DNA of 64,000 bases from Kyrpidia spormannii (GTDB lineage Bacteria; Bacillota; Bacilli; Kyrpidiales; Kyrpidiaceae): contig NZ_CP024955.1 of assembly GCF_002804065.1 (NCBI RefSeq), forward strand, positions 1 through 64,000, given 5' to 3'. Shown here in pieces: positions 52,179 through 60,846 of this stretch (the first letter of the stretch is position 1; the number at the start of each line of letters is the position of its first letter). Under the pieces are notes generated by a model, which was not told where the DNA came from, made no database searches, and saw only the letters and a list, made by a program, of their open reading frames with translations. Position numbers and translations under genes: made by a program.

Positions 52179-52658
52179 GTGGAATTTTGGAACCCGAGCA
52201 AGGGGAGCCTCAATTTGGAGGAAGTCGTCACCGACATTGTCGCATTTATGGCTGAGGCCCCCAGGGAGACATATCGCCTGATCATCGGAACCGATTCGCA
52301 GAATCGACCAGCCCAAGGAAAGACACAGTTCGCGATGGCCATCATCATTCATCGAGTGGGAAAGGGAGCTCGGTACTATTTTCATCGGGAGTCCCACCGC
52401 ATCATTCGTTCGCTGCCGCAGCGTCTGTACACCGAGGCGGCCATGTCGGTGGAGTTGGGGGAGAAAGTGCAACACTATCTACGTGAGGCCGGCGCCCTGC
52501 GGGACATCGAGGTGCACCTGGATATCGGGGAGGAAGGTGCCAGTCGGCAGTTGATTCGGGAGGTCGTGGGCTGGGTCACCAGCAGTGGTTATACGGCGAA
52601 AATCAAGCCGGATTCCTTCGGTGCGTCGAAGGTGGCGGATAAATATACCAAGGCTTAG
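52179..52658 (+). CDS. YkuK-like RNase H-fold protein (DUF458)
   Basis: A 159-residue protein of the DUF458/YkuK family, predicted to have an RNase H-like fold. The pattern LIIGTDSQ near the N-terminus, IEVHLDIG mid-way, and KIKPDSFGASKVADKYTK at the end supply the conserved Asp residues. Biological role is unknown. GTG 52179 is chosen, with GAGGCGGTGG upstream; GTG 52170 is an alternative. It is an insertion between rsmA and yabG relative to B. subtilis. Confidence 0.8.
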   Translation: MEFWNPSKGSLNLEEVVTDIVAFMAEAPRETYRLIIGTDSQNRPAQGKTQFAMAIIIHRVGKGARYYFHRESHRIIRSLPQRLYTEAAMSVELGEKVQHYLREAGALRDIEVHLDIGEEGASRQLIREVVGWVTSSGYTAKIKPDSFGASKVADKYTKA

Positions 52659-52674
52659 TTTGTGGGCAGGGGCG

Positions 52675-53664
52675 GTGGTCCAGGTGGAAGTTTTTTTGAA
52701 CACGATACGGTTGCTGCGGGGCTCGGAGATTCTTTTCCTTTGCCACGACCAAGCGGACAGTGACGCACTGGGGGCGTCTTTTGCCCTCGCCCAGTGGCTG
52801 GGGGGCACCGTCGGCGTTCCGCGGGAACCGGCCATTCACACCCGAAGGCTGATTGAGGCCACCGGCATGAAAGTGGTTAAGAATCCAAATCCCGAAGCCT
52901 TTGAGTCGGTGGTGGTGGTGGACGCGGCCGATGCCTCCCAGCTGGAACCCACCGTTCCGGAGAAATTCTACCTCATCGACCACCATCCGGACAACCGGCT
53001 GGTCGACCGGGCGATCGATGCCCTCTACGACCCGGTATCCTCGACCTGCCAACTCGTCTTTCGCCTGTTAAAAGCGGCGGGGGCCCTGCCCGGGCGAGAG
53101 GCCTCCTTGGCTTTGGCCGCCGGCATCCTCACGGATACGATCCACTTTCACAAAGGGGATGCGGAGTCGTTTCGCACCTTTGGCGAGTTGCTGCAAACCG
53201 GCGGGGTCTCCTATGAGGATGTGAAGCGGCTCTACTTGGATGATCAGCGCCGGGACCGGGAAGTGATTTTGCGGGCGGCCCTCGGATCCCGGTGGGTCAA
53301 ACTCGGCGATTACAATATCCTTCTGTCCGAGATCCGGACCAACATCCCCACTTTTGTAGCCCGGGCACTCCTGGATCTGGGGGCGGACATGAGCGTTGTG
53401 GCCTACGAAGGTCCTGAAGGCACGGAGGTCCGCATGTATGTTCGGGAAGAGATGGCCTCGGCGTGTACTCTGGACGCCGTAGAGATCATGGAGGCCGTGC
53501 CCGGGGTGGGCGCCGGACAGGTTTGGGGCTTCCGGCAGTTTGCGGCCTTTCGGCATCGGGAGGCGATTCCGTCGATCTTGGACCACGTCATCGAAACGTT
53601 AAAATCCAGGCTTGTTGCTCCTCGAAAGGGTGTCGGATCGGGTTTTATGCTCCCCCGCGGATAA
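52675..53664 (+). CDS. DHH family phosphoesterase (NrnA-like)
   Basis: A 329-residue DHH/DHHA1 phosphoesterase. Motifs are HDQADSDALG (24-33), DAADAS (83-88) and DHH (102-104, IDHHPDN). The DHHA1 C-terminal part has a glycine-rich end GSGFML in place of the usual GGGH, which is unusual. Relatives (NrnA, GdpP, pAp phosphatase) degrade nanoRNA, pAp or cyclic dinucleotides. GTG 52675 follows GGCAGGGG. Its end overlaps the end of the convergent glycosyltransferase by 20 bases. Confidence 0.85.
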   Translation: MVQVEVFLNTIRLLRGSEILFLCHDQADSDALGASFALAQWLGGTVGVPREPAIHTRRLIEATGMKVVKNPNPEAFESVVVVDAADASQLEPTVPEKFYLIDHHPDNRLVDRAIDALYDPVSSTCQLVFRLLKAAGALPGREASLALAAGILTDTIHFHKGDAESFRTFGELLQTGGVSYEDVKRLYLDDQRRDREVILRAALGSRWVKLGDYNILLSEIRTNIPTFVARALLDLGADMSVVAYEGPEGTEVRMYVREEMASACTLDAVEIMEAVPGVGAGQVWGFRQFAAFRHREAIPSILDHVIETLKSRLVAPRKGVGSGFMLPRG

Positions 53665-54430
53665 ATTGGACGAGGGTAGCCAAGTGATCCCATCGGCGTT
53701 CGCGATGGGCGCCGATGTACAGGTTGCCGGCGAACTGCCGGGTGCGGGGACGGTTGTTCAAGATGCAGAGCGCCTCCATGGTGTCCCCGGTGACAGCTTC
53801 GAGGACGGCCCTGCGGTGCCCGTTGACCCGGTGGGCGGAAGCCAGCCGGGCGAGAGGGCAACGCGCCAAGACTTCCACCCGCATGCCCAGTCGAGCGGCG
53901 TGGGCGAGGAGGGTGGGCGGTTTCGCCACATCGGACAATGGGACGGCCCGAAGGAGCCGGGCCGATAAAGCCACGGGCCCGAGACTGGGATGAACGCCTT
54001 CCAACCGATTGCCGAAAGGCAGGGAGTTCTTGAGTTTATTCCACAAATGGTTCAGCGCCGGGTCCGGAAACTGGTCCACCCCCAGATCCCACAGCGCGAG
54101 GTCGACGTCAAAGTGCTCCACCTTTCGAATGAACGGCCGGAGTTCGTGACGGACGTCGCCGATCCAATCCCCGTCGTACCACAATGCGTGCGGCACTTCC
54201 CGGGCCAATGCCACTGCTGCCCCCACAGCCCGGGGAATATCAATCCCCAAGGGGTGCGGCCACACCAAAACTTCCACCCGCGGATCACCTAAAGACCGAA
54301 CCCGCCATTCAGTACCGTCCCGACAACCGTTGGCGATGACGATCACCGGGTCTGCGCCGGAGGCGCGGAGGATGCGGAGGGCTCGAACAATTCGCCCCGC
54401 CTCGTTGTAGGCCGGCACGATCGACAGCAC
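53645..54430 (-). CDS. Glycosyltransferase family 2-like protein
   Basis: A 261-residue protein with a GT-A-type N-terminus, MLSIVPAYNEAGRIVRAL, and the acidic DGD at 86-88 (WYDGDW) where such enzymes bind metal-nucleotide sugar. No membrane segment is obvious. The start is GTG with GGGAGG upstream. Substrate cannot be predicted. It lies on the minus strand between the DHH gene and yabG, diverging from yabG. Confidence 0.78.
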   Translation of the reverse strand: MLSIVPAYNEAGRIVRALRILRASGADPVIVIANGCRDGTEWRVRSLGDPRVEVLVWPHPLGIDIPRAVGAAVALAREVPHALWYDGDWIGDVRHELRPFIRKVEHFDVDLALWDLGVDQFPDPALNHLWNKLKNSLPFGNRLEGVHPSLGPVALSARLLRAVPLSDVAKPPTLLAHAARLGMRVEVLARCPLARLASAHRVNGHRRAVLEAVTGDTMEALCILNNRPRTRQFAGNLYIGAHRERRWDHLATLVQFIRGGA

Positions 54431-54488
54431 ACGTGGGTACCTCCCTTCCCTTTCTTATATGCCGATGGCCATGTCCCGAGTATCCGAC

Positions 54489-54516
54489 ACTTGCTGATCC
54501 GCTTCGGCATAGAATA
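54489..54516 (+). promoter_or_regulatory. Candidate sigma-K promoter for yabG
   Basis: AC (54489-54490), 17 bases, then CATAGAATA (54508-54516), an exact match to the sigma-K -10 pattern CATANNNTA with the usual AC -35. In B. subtilis yabG is a sigma-K gene. Confidence 0.65.
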
Positions 54517-54601
54517 CGACAGGCCGCGGTGACGGAGGAGATGCCGCGAAGAGCCGAGGGCCGGAATGGATGCGCCAAGCCAAGCGAGGGGAGGGGCGGC
54601 C

Positions 54602-55462
54602 TTGTGGAAGCCGGGTGACGTGGTGGCGCGGCAGTCTTACGGGAAAGACGTGTGTTTTGTGATCGTCGAAGTGGACGAAGAAGCTCGGGTCGCCGTGCTC
54701 AAAGGGGTGGACGTGCGACTGATCGCCGATGCCCCCTTCGATGACTTGGTGGCGGTGAGTGAAGAGGAGCTCAGGACCTATCTGTCTGATGAATCCCGGG
54801 CGGAAAAGGAGTCGCTTCAATTGGTGCGGCGTCGCCGGGAGGTAGAGGCGGATAAACTGCGTATGCGGGCGGAGATGAAATTTCGCCAGACTCACGATTT
54901 TTTTGAGCGCCCCGGCCGGGTTCTACACTTGGATGGAGACGGCACGTATCTGAACAAATGTCTCCAGGCCTATCGGGATCTCGGCATCCCGGCCGAGGGG
55001 CGCCATATGCCGGAATCCCACATGGCAGATGCGCTGCCGGAGTTACTGGATCGACATCAGCCGGACATTCTTATTCTCACTGGTCACGACGGGCTTCTGC
55101 GCAAGGGCCAGGACCTCGCGAATGTTTTTAATTATCGGAACTCCGAGCATTTTATTCGCGCCGTGCGCGTGGCCCGGAGGTGGGAAAGAAGTCTGGATGA
55201 CTTGATCATTTTCGCCGGAGCCTGTCAATCCCATTACGAAGGGTTGCTCGAAGCGGGAGCGAATTTTGCCAGTTCTCCCCACCGGATCCTGATTCATGCC
55301 CTGGATCCGGTACTGATCGCGGAAAAAATCGCCTACACCCCCATTAATCAGACGGTGAACATTTTTGACGTCGTCCGCTCCACCATTACCGGAACGGATG
55401 GGTTGGGGGGGATTGAGTCCCGGGGAAAGTACCGCATCGGCCTGCCCCGGTCTCCCTATTGA
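54602..55462 (+). CDS. yabG: Sporulation peptidase YabG
   Basis: YabG is a mother-cell cysteine protease that trims spore coat proteins late in sporulation. From TTG 54602 the product is 286 residues (B. subtilis about 290). The N-terminus WKPGDVVARQSYGKDVCF aligns with the family, and the central part has TGHDGLLRKG and GACQSHYEGLLEAGANFASS with the candidate catalytic His and Cys. AGGGGAGGGG lies five bases before TTG. An ATG at 54566 is in frame but not supported. A sigma-K-like promoter lies upstream. Confidence 0.94.
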   Translation: MWKPGDVVARQSYGKDVCFVIVEVDEEARVAVLKGVDVRLIADAPFDDLVAVSEEELRTYLSDESRAEKESLQLVRRRREVEADKLRMRAEMKFRQTHDFFERPGRVLHLDGDGTYLNKCLQAYRDLGIPAEGRHMPESHMADALPELLDRHQPDILILTGHDGLLRKGQDLANVFNYRNSEHFIRAVRVARRWERSLDDLIIFAGACQSHYEGLLEAGANFASSPHRILIHALDPVLIAEKIAYTPINQTVNIFDVVRSTITGTDGLGGIESRGKYRIGLPRSPY

Positions 55463-55533
55463 ATCGGCCCCGGAAAAGGGGTGTATAATAAATCAGATTG
55501 GGTAGACAGGGCCGAAAGGGGTGCGTGCAAAGG

Positions 55534-56475
55534 ATGAGACTGGGGTGTTTCGCGATCGATGGGGAGGCCCGACTGGGTCTCGCCCTGGGAGAGGGGTGGG
55601 TGGTGGACGCGGCGGCTGCCCAGCGGCGTCTTTCCGAGGCGGGTCTAGTAGCGGATGGCCCATTGACGGGTGGCGATGTACGGGCGGTGATCGAGGATTG
55701 GGACGGGCCCGCTGGAGAGGCTCTGCGTGCTCTTCATCAGGCTCTGGAAACGACTGGGGACACGGATTGGTTGGCCCCCGGAGCCGGGGTCGTCTTTGCG
55801 ATCGAAGAGGTGGAGATGTTGCCCCCTCTGGGGACTCCGAGGAAGAATGTTCTGTGCCTGGGGAAGAACTACGCCGATCATGCCCGGGAGATGAAATCTG
55901 AGCGTCCGGAGTATCCAGTGGTGTTTTCAAAAGCGTCTTCTTCCCTGACGGGCCACGGGAGCGGGATTCTGCGCCACCGAGGTGTGACGGATCAATTGGA
56001 TTACGAGGGTGAGTTGGCGGTGGTGGTGGGGCGCCGGGCCCGGGGGGTGTCCAGGAAAGAAGCGATGGATTACATATTCGGGTACACGTTGATCAATGAC
56101 GTCACTGCCCGGGATTGGCAGCGCAGGCATCTACAGTGGCACCTGGGGAAGAGCTTCGATACGTTTTGCCCCATGGGCCCCTTTGTGGTGCCGAAAGAAG
56201 ATGCGCCTCCCATTCAAGAAATGGTGTTGGAAACCCGGGTCAACGGCGAGCTGCGCCAGAGGGGCCGGCTGACTGACCTGATTTTTGACATTCCGACGAT
56301 CCTGGAGGTCATTAGTGCGGGGATCACCCTTGAGCCCGGGGATGTCATCGCCACTGGAACGCCGGCGGGGGTGGGGATGGGCTTTCAACCTCCGCGGTTT
56401 CTGGATGTCGGGGATCGTATCGAAATTTCAGTGAACGGCATCGGTACATTGAGGAACTGGGTGATCGAAGGGTAA
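55534..56475 (+). CDS. Fumarylacetoacetate hydrolase family protein
   Basis: A 313-residue FAH-superfamily enzyme with an N-terminal accessory region (1-85) and the catalytic fold: LCLGKNYADHAREM (His), YEGELAVVVG (Glu pair for metal), NDVTARDWQ (Asp) and TGTPAGVGMG. Members hydrolyse or decarboxylate beta-diketo or acylpyruvate compounds, including oxaloacetate. ATG 55534 has GAAAGGGG about 12 bases upstream. A TATAAT at 55486 lies ahead but with a poor -35. Insertion between yabG and veg. Confidence 0.9.
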   Translation: MRLGCFAIDGEARLGLALGEGWVVDAAAAQRRLSEAGLVADGPLTGGDVRAVIEDWDGPAGEALRALHQALETTGDTDWLAPGAGVVFAIEEVEMLPPLGTPRKNVLCLGKNYADHAREMKSERPEYPVVFSKASSSLTGHGSGILRHRGVTDQLDYEGELAVVVGRRARGVSRKEAMDYIFGYTLINDVTARDWQRRHLQWHLGKSFDTFCPMGPFVVPKEDAPPIQEMVLETRVNGELRQRGRLTDLIFDIPTILEVISAGITLEPGDVIATGTPAGVGMGFQPPRFLDVGDRIEISVNGIGTLRNWVIEG

Positions 56476-56513
56476 CGTCAGGTTTTGCGGCAAGGGATGC
56501 CCCGATTCACCGA

Positions 56514-56543
56514 TTGACAATGATTTTGACCTCCTGCTATAAT
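56514..56543 (+). promoter_or_regulatory. veg promoter P1
   Basis: A perfect TTGACA (56514-56519) and perfect TATAAT (56538-56543) are spaced by 18 bases. Confidence 0.85.
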
Positions 56544-56554
56544 AGAGCCTTCAT

Positions 56555-56584
56555 TTGACAATGTGGCGTCCTTCATGGTACACT
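56555..56584 (+). promoter_or_regulatory. veg promoter P2
   Basis: A perfect TTGACA (56555-56560) and TACACT (56579-56584) are spaced by 18 bases, directly after P1. Its start near 56591 leaves only about 18 bases of leader before veg. Confidence 0.72.
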
Positions 56585-56608
56585 GTCCTCGAGAAAGAGG
56601 TGGTGCGG

Positions 56609-56884
56609 GTGGCGGCGAAGAATGCGCTTTTGGAGATTAAGCGCAGCCTCGATAGCTACGTGGGGGAGAAGATCCTGATCCGGGCCAATAACGGACGACG
56701 CAAGATGATCGAGCGGACAGGCATCCTCGAAGAGACCTATCCGTCTGTTTTTGTGATCAAGTTGGATCAGTCGGACCACTCGTTCAAACGCGTTTCGTAC
56801 AGCTACGCCGACATTCTGACGGAGACGGTGGAGTTGATGATCATGCGGGACGATGAGCCCGTGCGGGTGTGTATTGAACGGTAG
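56609..56884 (+). CDS. veg: Veg protein
   Basis: A 91-residue Veg (DUF1021) protein; in B. subtilis Veg is abundant in growing cells and influences biofilm formation. The core [20 protein letters not shown] and [16 protein letters not shown] is close to identical with the family. GTG 56609 lies after AGAGGTGG. Two tandem sigma-A promoters precede it and a terminator follows, so it is a strong single-gene unit, as in B. subtilis. Confidence 0.95.
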   Translation: MAAKNALLEIKRSLDSYVGEKILIRANNGRRKMIERTGILEETYPSVFVIKLDQSDHSFKRVSYSYADILTETVELMIMRDDEPVRVCIER

Positions 56885-56918
56885 CACCGGCCACCCACCT
56901 TGAACGGGAGGCAACGAT

Positions 56919-56945
56919 GGGCCGCAAGGATGCGGCCCTTTTCGT
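56919..56945 (+). terminator. veg terminator
   Basis: GGGCCGCA (56919-56926) and TGCGGCCC (56931-56938) pair around AGGA, followed by TTTTCG. Confidence 0.88.
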
Positions 56946-56956
56946 ATTTTTGGGGC

Positions 56957-56985
56957 GCATGTTCGGAATCGCGCCGGGGATACTG
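56957..56985 (+). promoter_or_regulatory. Possible sigma-G promoter for sspF
   Basis: GCATG (56957-56961) fits the sigma-G -35 pattern GHATR; 17 bases later GATACTG (56979-56985) matches five of seven positions of CATHHTA. Weak -10, supported by the fact that sspF is sigma-G dependent in B. subtilis. Confidence 0.4.
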
Positions 56986-57038
56986 AGGGATGGACGCCAA
57001 AAAGACTCCCAGAGTCATTGACAGGAGGGGATCGGCTC

Positions 57039-57227
57039 GTGCCGAGACGGCGTGGCGTAATGTCCGAGGAATTTAAGGTCGAGTTGGCAAAGGACCTCGG
57101 ATTCTACGACACCGTGCAGCGGGAAGGCTGGGGTGGCATTCGCACCCGGGATGCCGGGAACATGGTGCGCAGAGCCATCGAGATCGCCGAGAAAGCGTTG
57201 CGGGAGCGCCACGACACCGACCTGTAA
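57039..57227 (+). CDS. sspF: Alpha/beta-type small acid-soluble spore protein SspF
   Basis: A 62-residue SASP that coats and protects spore DNA. The family core [20 protein letters not shown] and [20 protein letters not shown] is nearly identical to B. subtilis SspF. GTG 57039 has AGGAGGGGATC upstream. It is flanked by a terminator on each side, and lies after veg as in B. subtilis; a cyanophycin gene pair follows instead of ispE. Confidence 0.95.
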   Translation: MPRRRGVMSEEFKVELAKDLGFYDTVQREGWGGIRTRDAGNMVRRAIEIAEKALRERHDTDL

Positions 57228-57235
57228 GGCGGCCG

Positions 57236-57262
57236 GCCAGGGGGCATTCCCTGGCTTTTTTT
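57236..57262 (+). terminator. sspF terminator
   Basis: GCCAGGG (57236-57242) and CCCTGGC (57249-57255) pair around a six-base loop, followed by seven T. Confidence 0.92.
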
Positions 57263-57280
57263 GTAAGGAGGGGGCAATGG

Positions 57281-58120
57281 GTGCGACCGACGCCGGGGCC
57301 TCTGGTGATCATCGGCGGGGCTGAAGACAAACAAAGGGACTGCGTCATCCTGCGGGAACTGGTTCGTCTGGCCGGAGGGGAACAGGCGCGCATCGTCGTG
57401 ATCACCTCAGCGACGGAATTTCCCATTGAGGTGGGTAACGAGTACGTGCAAGTCTTGACGCGCTTGGGGGCTGAGGAGGTCCATCCTCTCCACATTGTAA
57501 AGCGGGAGGACGCGAACGCCCCTTTCGCCGTGCGATTGGTGGAACGGGCGAGTTGTGTATTTTTTACAGGCGGTGAACAGGGGCGCATCACCCGTTTATT
57601 GGGCGGTACACAGTTGGATGCTGCGCTTCATCGGCGGCACGGGGACGGGTTGGTCTTGGCCGGGACCAGCGCCGGCGCTTCCGTGATGTCCAGCACGATG
57701 ATTGTCGAAGGGGAGGCAGAAACGAGTCCTCGTCCGGGAATTGTTCACATGGAGCCGGGCATGGAGTTTTTAAATGGCGTGGTGATTGATCAGCACTTCG
57801 CCCAGCGGGGTCGGCTCGGGCGACTGTTATCGGCGGTGACCAAGTATCCTCATCATCTCGGGATGGGGATCGATGAAAACACGGCGGTGGTCGTTTCAGG
57901 GGCAGAATGCCGCGTAATTGGCTCCGGAGCGGTGAGCATCGTGGACGCCAGTGCCCTTACCTACGCGAACGTCGAGTCTGCCGACCGGGGGGAGCCCCTG
58001 GCCCTCTGTGGCATTCGGCTGCACGTACTGCCCGCGGGCCATCGATTCGATCTTCGGGACCGCCGGCCGATTCTGGAAGATGCTGAACCTCACCGAGGAG
58101 ATGAGGAGTTGACATCATGA
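57281..58120 (+). CDS. cphB: Cyanophycinase
   Basis: CphB is a serine-type exopeptidase that breaks cyanophycin into beta-Asp-Arg dipeptides inside the cell. The 279-residue product of the peptidase S51 fold has the nucleophile Ser130 in AGTSAGASVMS, the GGEQGRITRLLGG loop and GMGIDENTAVVV. GTG 57281 lies six bases after AAGGAGGGGG; a nearby ATG at 57277 is out of frame. Its stop overlaps the cphA start (ATGA), so breakdown and synthesis enzymes are translationally coupled. Confidence 0.92.
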   Translation: MRPTPGPLVIIGGAEDKQRDCVILRELVRLAGGEQARIVVITSATEFPIEVGNEYVQVLTRLGAEEVHPLHIVKREDANAPFAVRLVERASCVFFTGGEQGRITRLLGGTQLDAALHRRHGDGLVLAGTSAGASVMSSTMIVEGEAETSPRPGIVHMEPGMEFLNGVVIDQHFAQRGRLGRLLSAVTKYPHHLGMGIDENTAVVVSGAECRVIGSGAVSIVDASALTYANVESADRGEPLALCGIRLHVLPAGHRFDLRDRRPILEDAEPHRGDEELTS

Positions 58121-60792
58121 AGATTCTCGATGTCCGGTTCATTCCCGGTCCGAATATCTATGTGAGCAAGCCCATTCTCGTTGCCCGAGTCGATCTGGAG
58201 GAGTTGACGGAGCGCGACAGCAATGAGTTTCCGGGTTTTGTCGACCGGCTCATCGAACATCTTCCCGGGGTGACCGATCACCACTGTGCCAAAGGAATGC
58301 CGGGAGGATTCGTGGAACGACTGCGGGAAGGTACATATTTTGGCCACGTTCTGGAGCATGTCACGTTGGAACTGACCGATCGCATTGATGCCCCGGCGTA
58401 TTTCGGGAAAACTCTGTATGCCGGTCGGGCGGGACTCTACGATGTGGTGATGGAGTGTCACGCACCCGAAGCGATGACTCGACTCATCGCTGTGGCCGCC
58501 GACCTGATTCAGGCATTGGTTGATGGGCGTCCCTTCTCGTTGGACGCGGCGCTGGAGGATGCTGCGGATATCCATCGCCGCCACCGTTTAGGACCGAGCA
58601 CAGCGGCAATCGTTCGAGAGGCTGAGGCCCGGGGAATTCCCTGGCGGAGGATACTCGGTGGCAGTTTTGTCCAACTCGGTACGGGAAAATGGGCGAAGCG
58701 CATCGAAGCTACGATCGGTCCCGAGACCTCTGCGGTAGCGGTGGATATCGCCTGCAACAAAGCTTATACCAAAGCTGTTCTAAAGGAGGCCGGGGTTCCG
58801 GTGCCCGACGGGGGCTCCGCTTTGTCCGAAGAGGAAGCGGCGCGGATCGCCCAGGACGTGGGATTGCCCGTGACAGTCAAACCCGTGCATGGTAACCAAG
58901 GCCGCGGGGTCAGTGTATGCGTGAATACCGAGAGCGAGGTCCGGGAAGCGTACCGGCGGGCGGCGGAGATCGATCCCGAGGTGATCGTTGAACGGTGGGT
59001 TCCCGGATTACAATATCGGATTCTGGTCGTGCGCGGCCGCATGGTGGCGGCTTCCCTCCGCCATCCGCCCAGGGTGGTGGGGGATGGCGTGCACCAGGTC
59101 CGCGAGCTGATCGAGCTGGAGAATATGGATCCCCGTCGGGGCGTCGGGCACGAGAAGCCGTTGACCCGTATTCCCATCGACGAAGTCGTCCTCCGGCAAC
59201 TGCGGGCCCAGGGGCTGGATTTGGAGGCGGTTCCTGCAGCCGGGCGCGTCGTGGTGTTGCGGGACAGTGCCAATCTCAGCACCGGAGGTACGGCGGAGGA
59301 CGTTTCCGACCGGGTTCACCCGGACCAGCGTTGGTTGTGCGAACGGGCCGCCCGGGCGGTGGGGTTGGACATCTGTGGCGTCGACCTGATGACACCGGAC
59401 ATCGCCCGGCCGGTGAATGAGGTGGGGGCGGTGGTGCTAGAAATCAACGCGGCGCCCGGAATTCGGATGCACGAGTTTCCCTCGGAAGGGGCGGCCCGGA
59501 ACGCGGGTCGGGCCATTGTGGATGCGTTGTTTCCACCCGGCCATCCCACCCGGGTGCCGGTATACGCGGTGACTGGGACGAATGGGAAAACCACCACCAC
59601 CCGAATGATCGCTCATATCCTGCAAAGCTGTGGCGAAACGGTGGGAGCGGCCACCACCGATGGTATCTACGTAGGTGGACGAAAGATCGTGGAGGGAGAC
59701 ACCACTGGCCCCTCGAGTGCCCGAACGGTACTGGCTCACCCGGATGTCACGGCCGCGGTTTTGGAGACGGCCCGGGGTGGTGTCATTCGGGGAGGGTTGG
59801 GGTACGACTGGGCGGATGTAGCGGTGTTGACCAATATTTCCTTGGACCACATCGGCCAGGACCAGATTGAAACCCTGGAGGATTTGATTTTTGTAAAATC
59901 CCTGGTGGCCGAGCGGGTGTATCCCGGTGGCGCGGTCGTTCTCAACGCCGATGACCCTTCTTTGGTCGACTTGGCGGGGCGTCTGCGTCGTCGGATCGTA
60001 TTTTTCAGCATGAGGCCGGATAACCCGGTGGTGTTGCGCCATCTCGCGATTGGGGGAACGGCGATTCTCGCAAAAGATGGCTGGATTCTGGAACGCACTG
60101 GGGCGCGGACTTGGCCGATTGTGAGGGTGGTCGCCGTTCCCGTGGCTTGTCGCGGAGCGGCGGGGTTTCACGTGGCCAACGCCTTAGCGGCTGCTGCGGC
60201 TTGCCGGGCGGGGGGGATCCCCCGTTCCCAGATCGCCCATGCACTCCGCCGCTTTGGTCGGGAAGTGGACAATCCGGGGCGAACCAATCTGTACCGTGTA
60301 GGTCGCAGTTACGTCATGGTGGATTATGGGCACAATCCCCACAGCTTTGCCGCCATCGGACAGTTGGTGCAGCAATGGCCTGGCCGTCGGGTCACTGGGG
60401 TTATCGGGGTTCCGGGGGACCGGGATGATTCGATCATCCAGGCTGCGGGGACGGAAGCGGCGCGTCATTTTCAGAGGATCTGGGTCAAGGAGGACAGGGA
60501 TACCCGAGGGCGTGAAAGGGGGGAGGTGGCCAGGCTATTGACCGAGGCGGTGCGCGGCGTCAATGCGCGCTTGCCGCTTTACACCCGCCTGGAAGAAACC
60601 GAGGCCTTGCGCGAGGCCGTGAGTTCGTCTTTGCCCGGTGAGCTCGTGGTGGTTTTCTATGAAAAAAAAAGCCCCATTCTACAAACCCTTGAGGAATTAG
60701 GAGCTGAGCGGGTCTGGGATTGGCCCCGGGCGTCGGGCCGCAGGCAGAGTGCAAGGGAGGTGAGACACCTTTGGCAGACCACGCTACAATAG
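58117..60792 (+). CDS. cphA: Cyanophycin synthetase
   Basis: CphA makes multi-L-arginyl-poly-L-aspartate, a nitrogen and carbon reserve polymer, adding Asp then Arg with ATP. The 891-residue protein has an N-terminal domain (about 1-160), an ATP-grasp domain (about 215-480; VTVKPVHGNQGRGV, VLEINAAPGIRMH) and a Mur-ligase-like domain with P-loop GTNGKTT at 487-493, TGPSSARTVLAHPDV, and LTNISLDHIG. Length and order fit CphA (about 875). ATG 58117 has GAGGAG eight bases upstream and overlaps cphB. Confidence 0.93.
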   Translation: MKILDVRFIPGPNIYVSKPILVARVDLEELTERDSNEFPGFVDRLIEHLPGVTDHHCAKGMPGGFVERLREGTYFGHVLEHVTLELTDRIDAPAYFGKTLYAGRAGLYDVVMECHAPEAMTRLIAVAADLIQALVDGRPFSLDAALEDAADIHRRHRLGPSTAAIVREAEARGIPWRRILGGSFVQLGTGKWAKRIEATIGPETSAVAVDIACNKAYTKAVLKEAGVPVPDGGSALSEEEAARIAQDVGLPVTVKPVHGNQGRGVSVCVNTESEVREAYRRAAEIDPEVIVERWVPGLQYRILVVRGRMVAASLRHPPRVVGDGVHQVRELIELENMDPRRGVGHEKPLTRIPIDEVVLRQLRAQGLDLEAVPAAGRVVVLRDSANLSTGGTAEDVSDRVHPDQRWLCERAARAVGLDICGVDLMTPDIARPVNEVGAVVLEINAAPGIRMHEFPSEGAARNAGRAIVDALFPPGHPTRVPVYAVTGTNGKTTTTRMIAHILQSCGETVGAATTDGIYVGGRKIVEGDTTGPSSARTVLAHPDVTAAVLETARGGVIRGGLGYDWADVAVLTNISLDHIGQDQIETLEDLIFVKSLVAERVYPGGAVVLNADDPSLVDLAGRLRRRIVFFSMRPDNPVVLRHLAIGGTAILAKDGWILERTGARTWPIVRVVAVPVACRGAAGFHVANALAAAAACRAGGIPRSQIAHALRRFGREVDNPGRTNLYRVGRSYVMVDYGHNPHSFAAIGQLVQQWPGRRVTGVIGVPGDRDDSIIQAAGTEAARHFQRIWVKEDRDTRGRERGEVARLLTEAVRGVNARLPLYTRLEETEALREAVSSSLPGELVVVFYEKKSPILQTLEELGAERVWDWPRASGRRQSAREVRHLWQTTLQ

Positions 60793-60846
60793 AGTTGAGT
60801 GGACAGAGAATATAGCGGCGATGGAGGTCTGGCGGGGAGGACGAAG

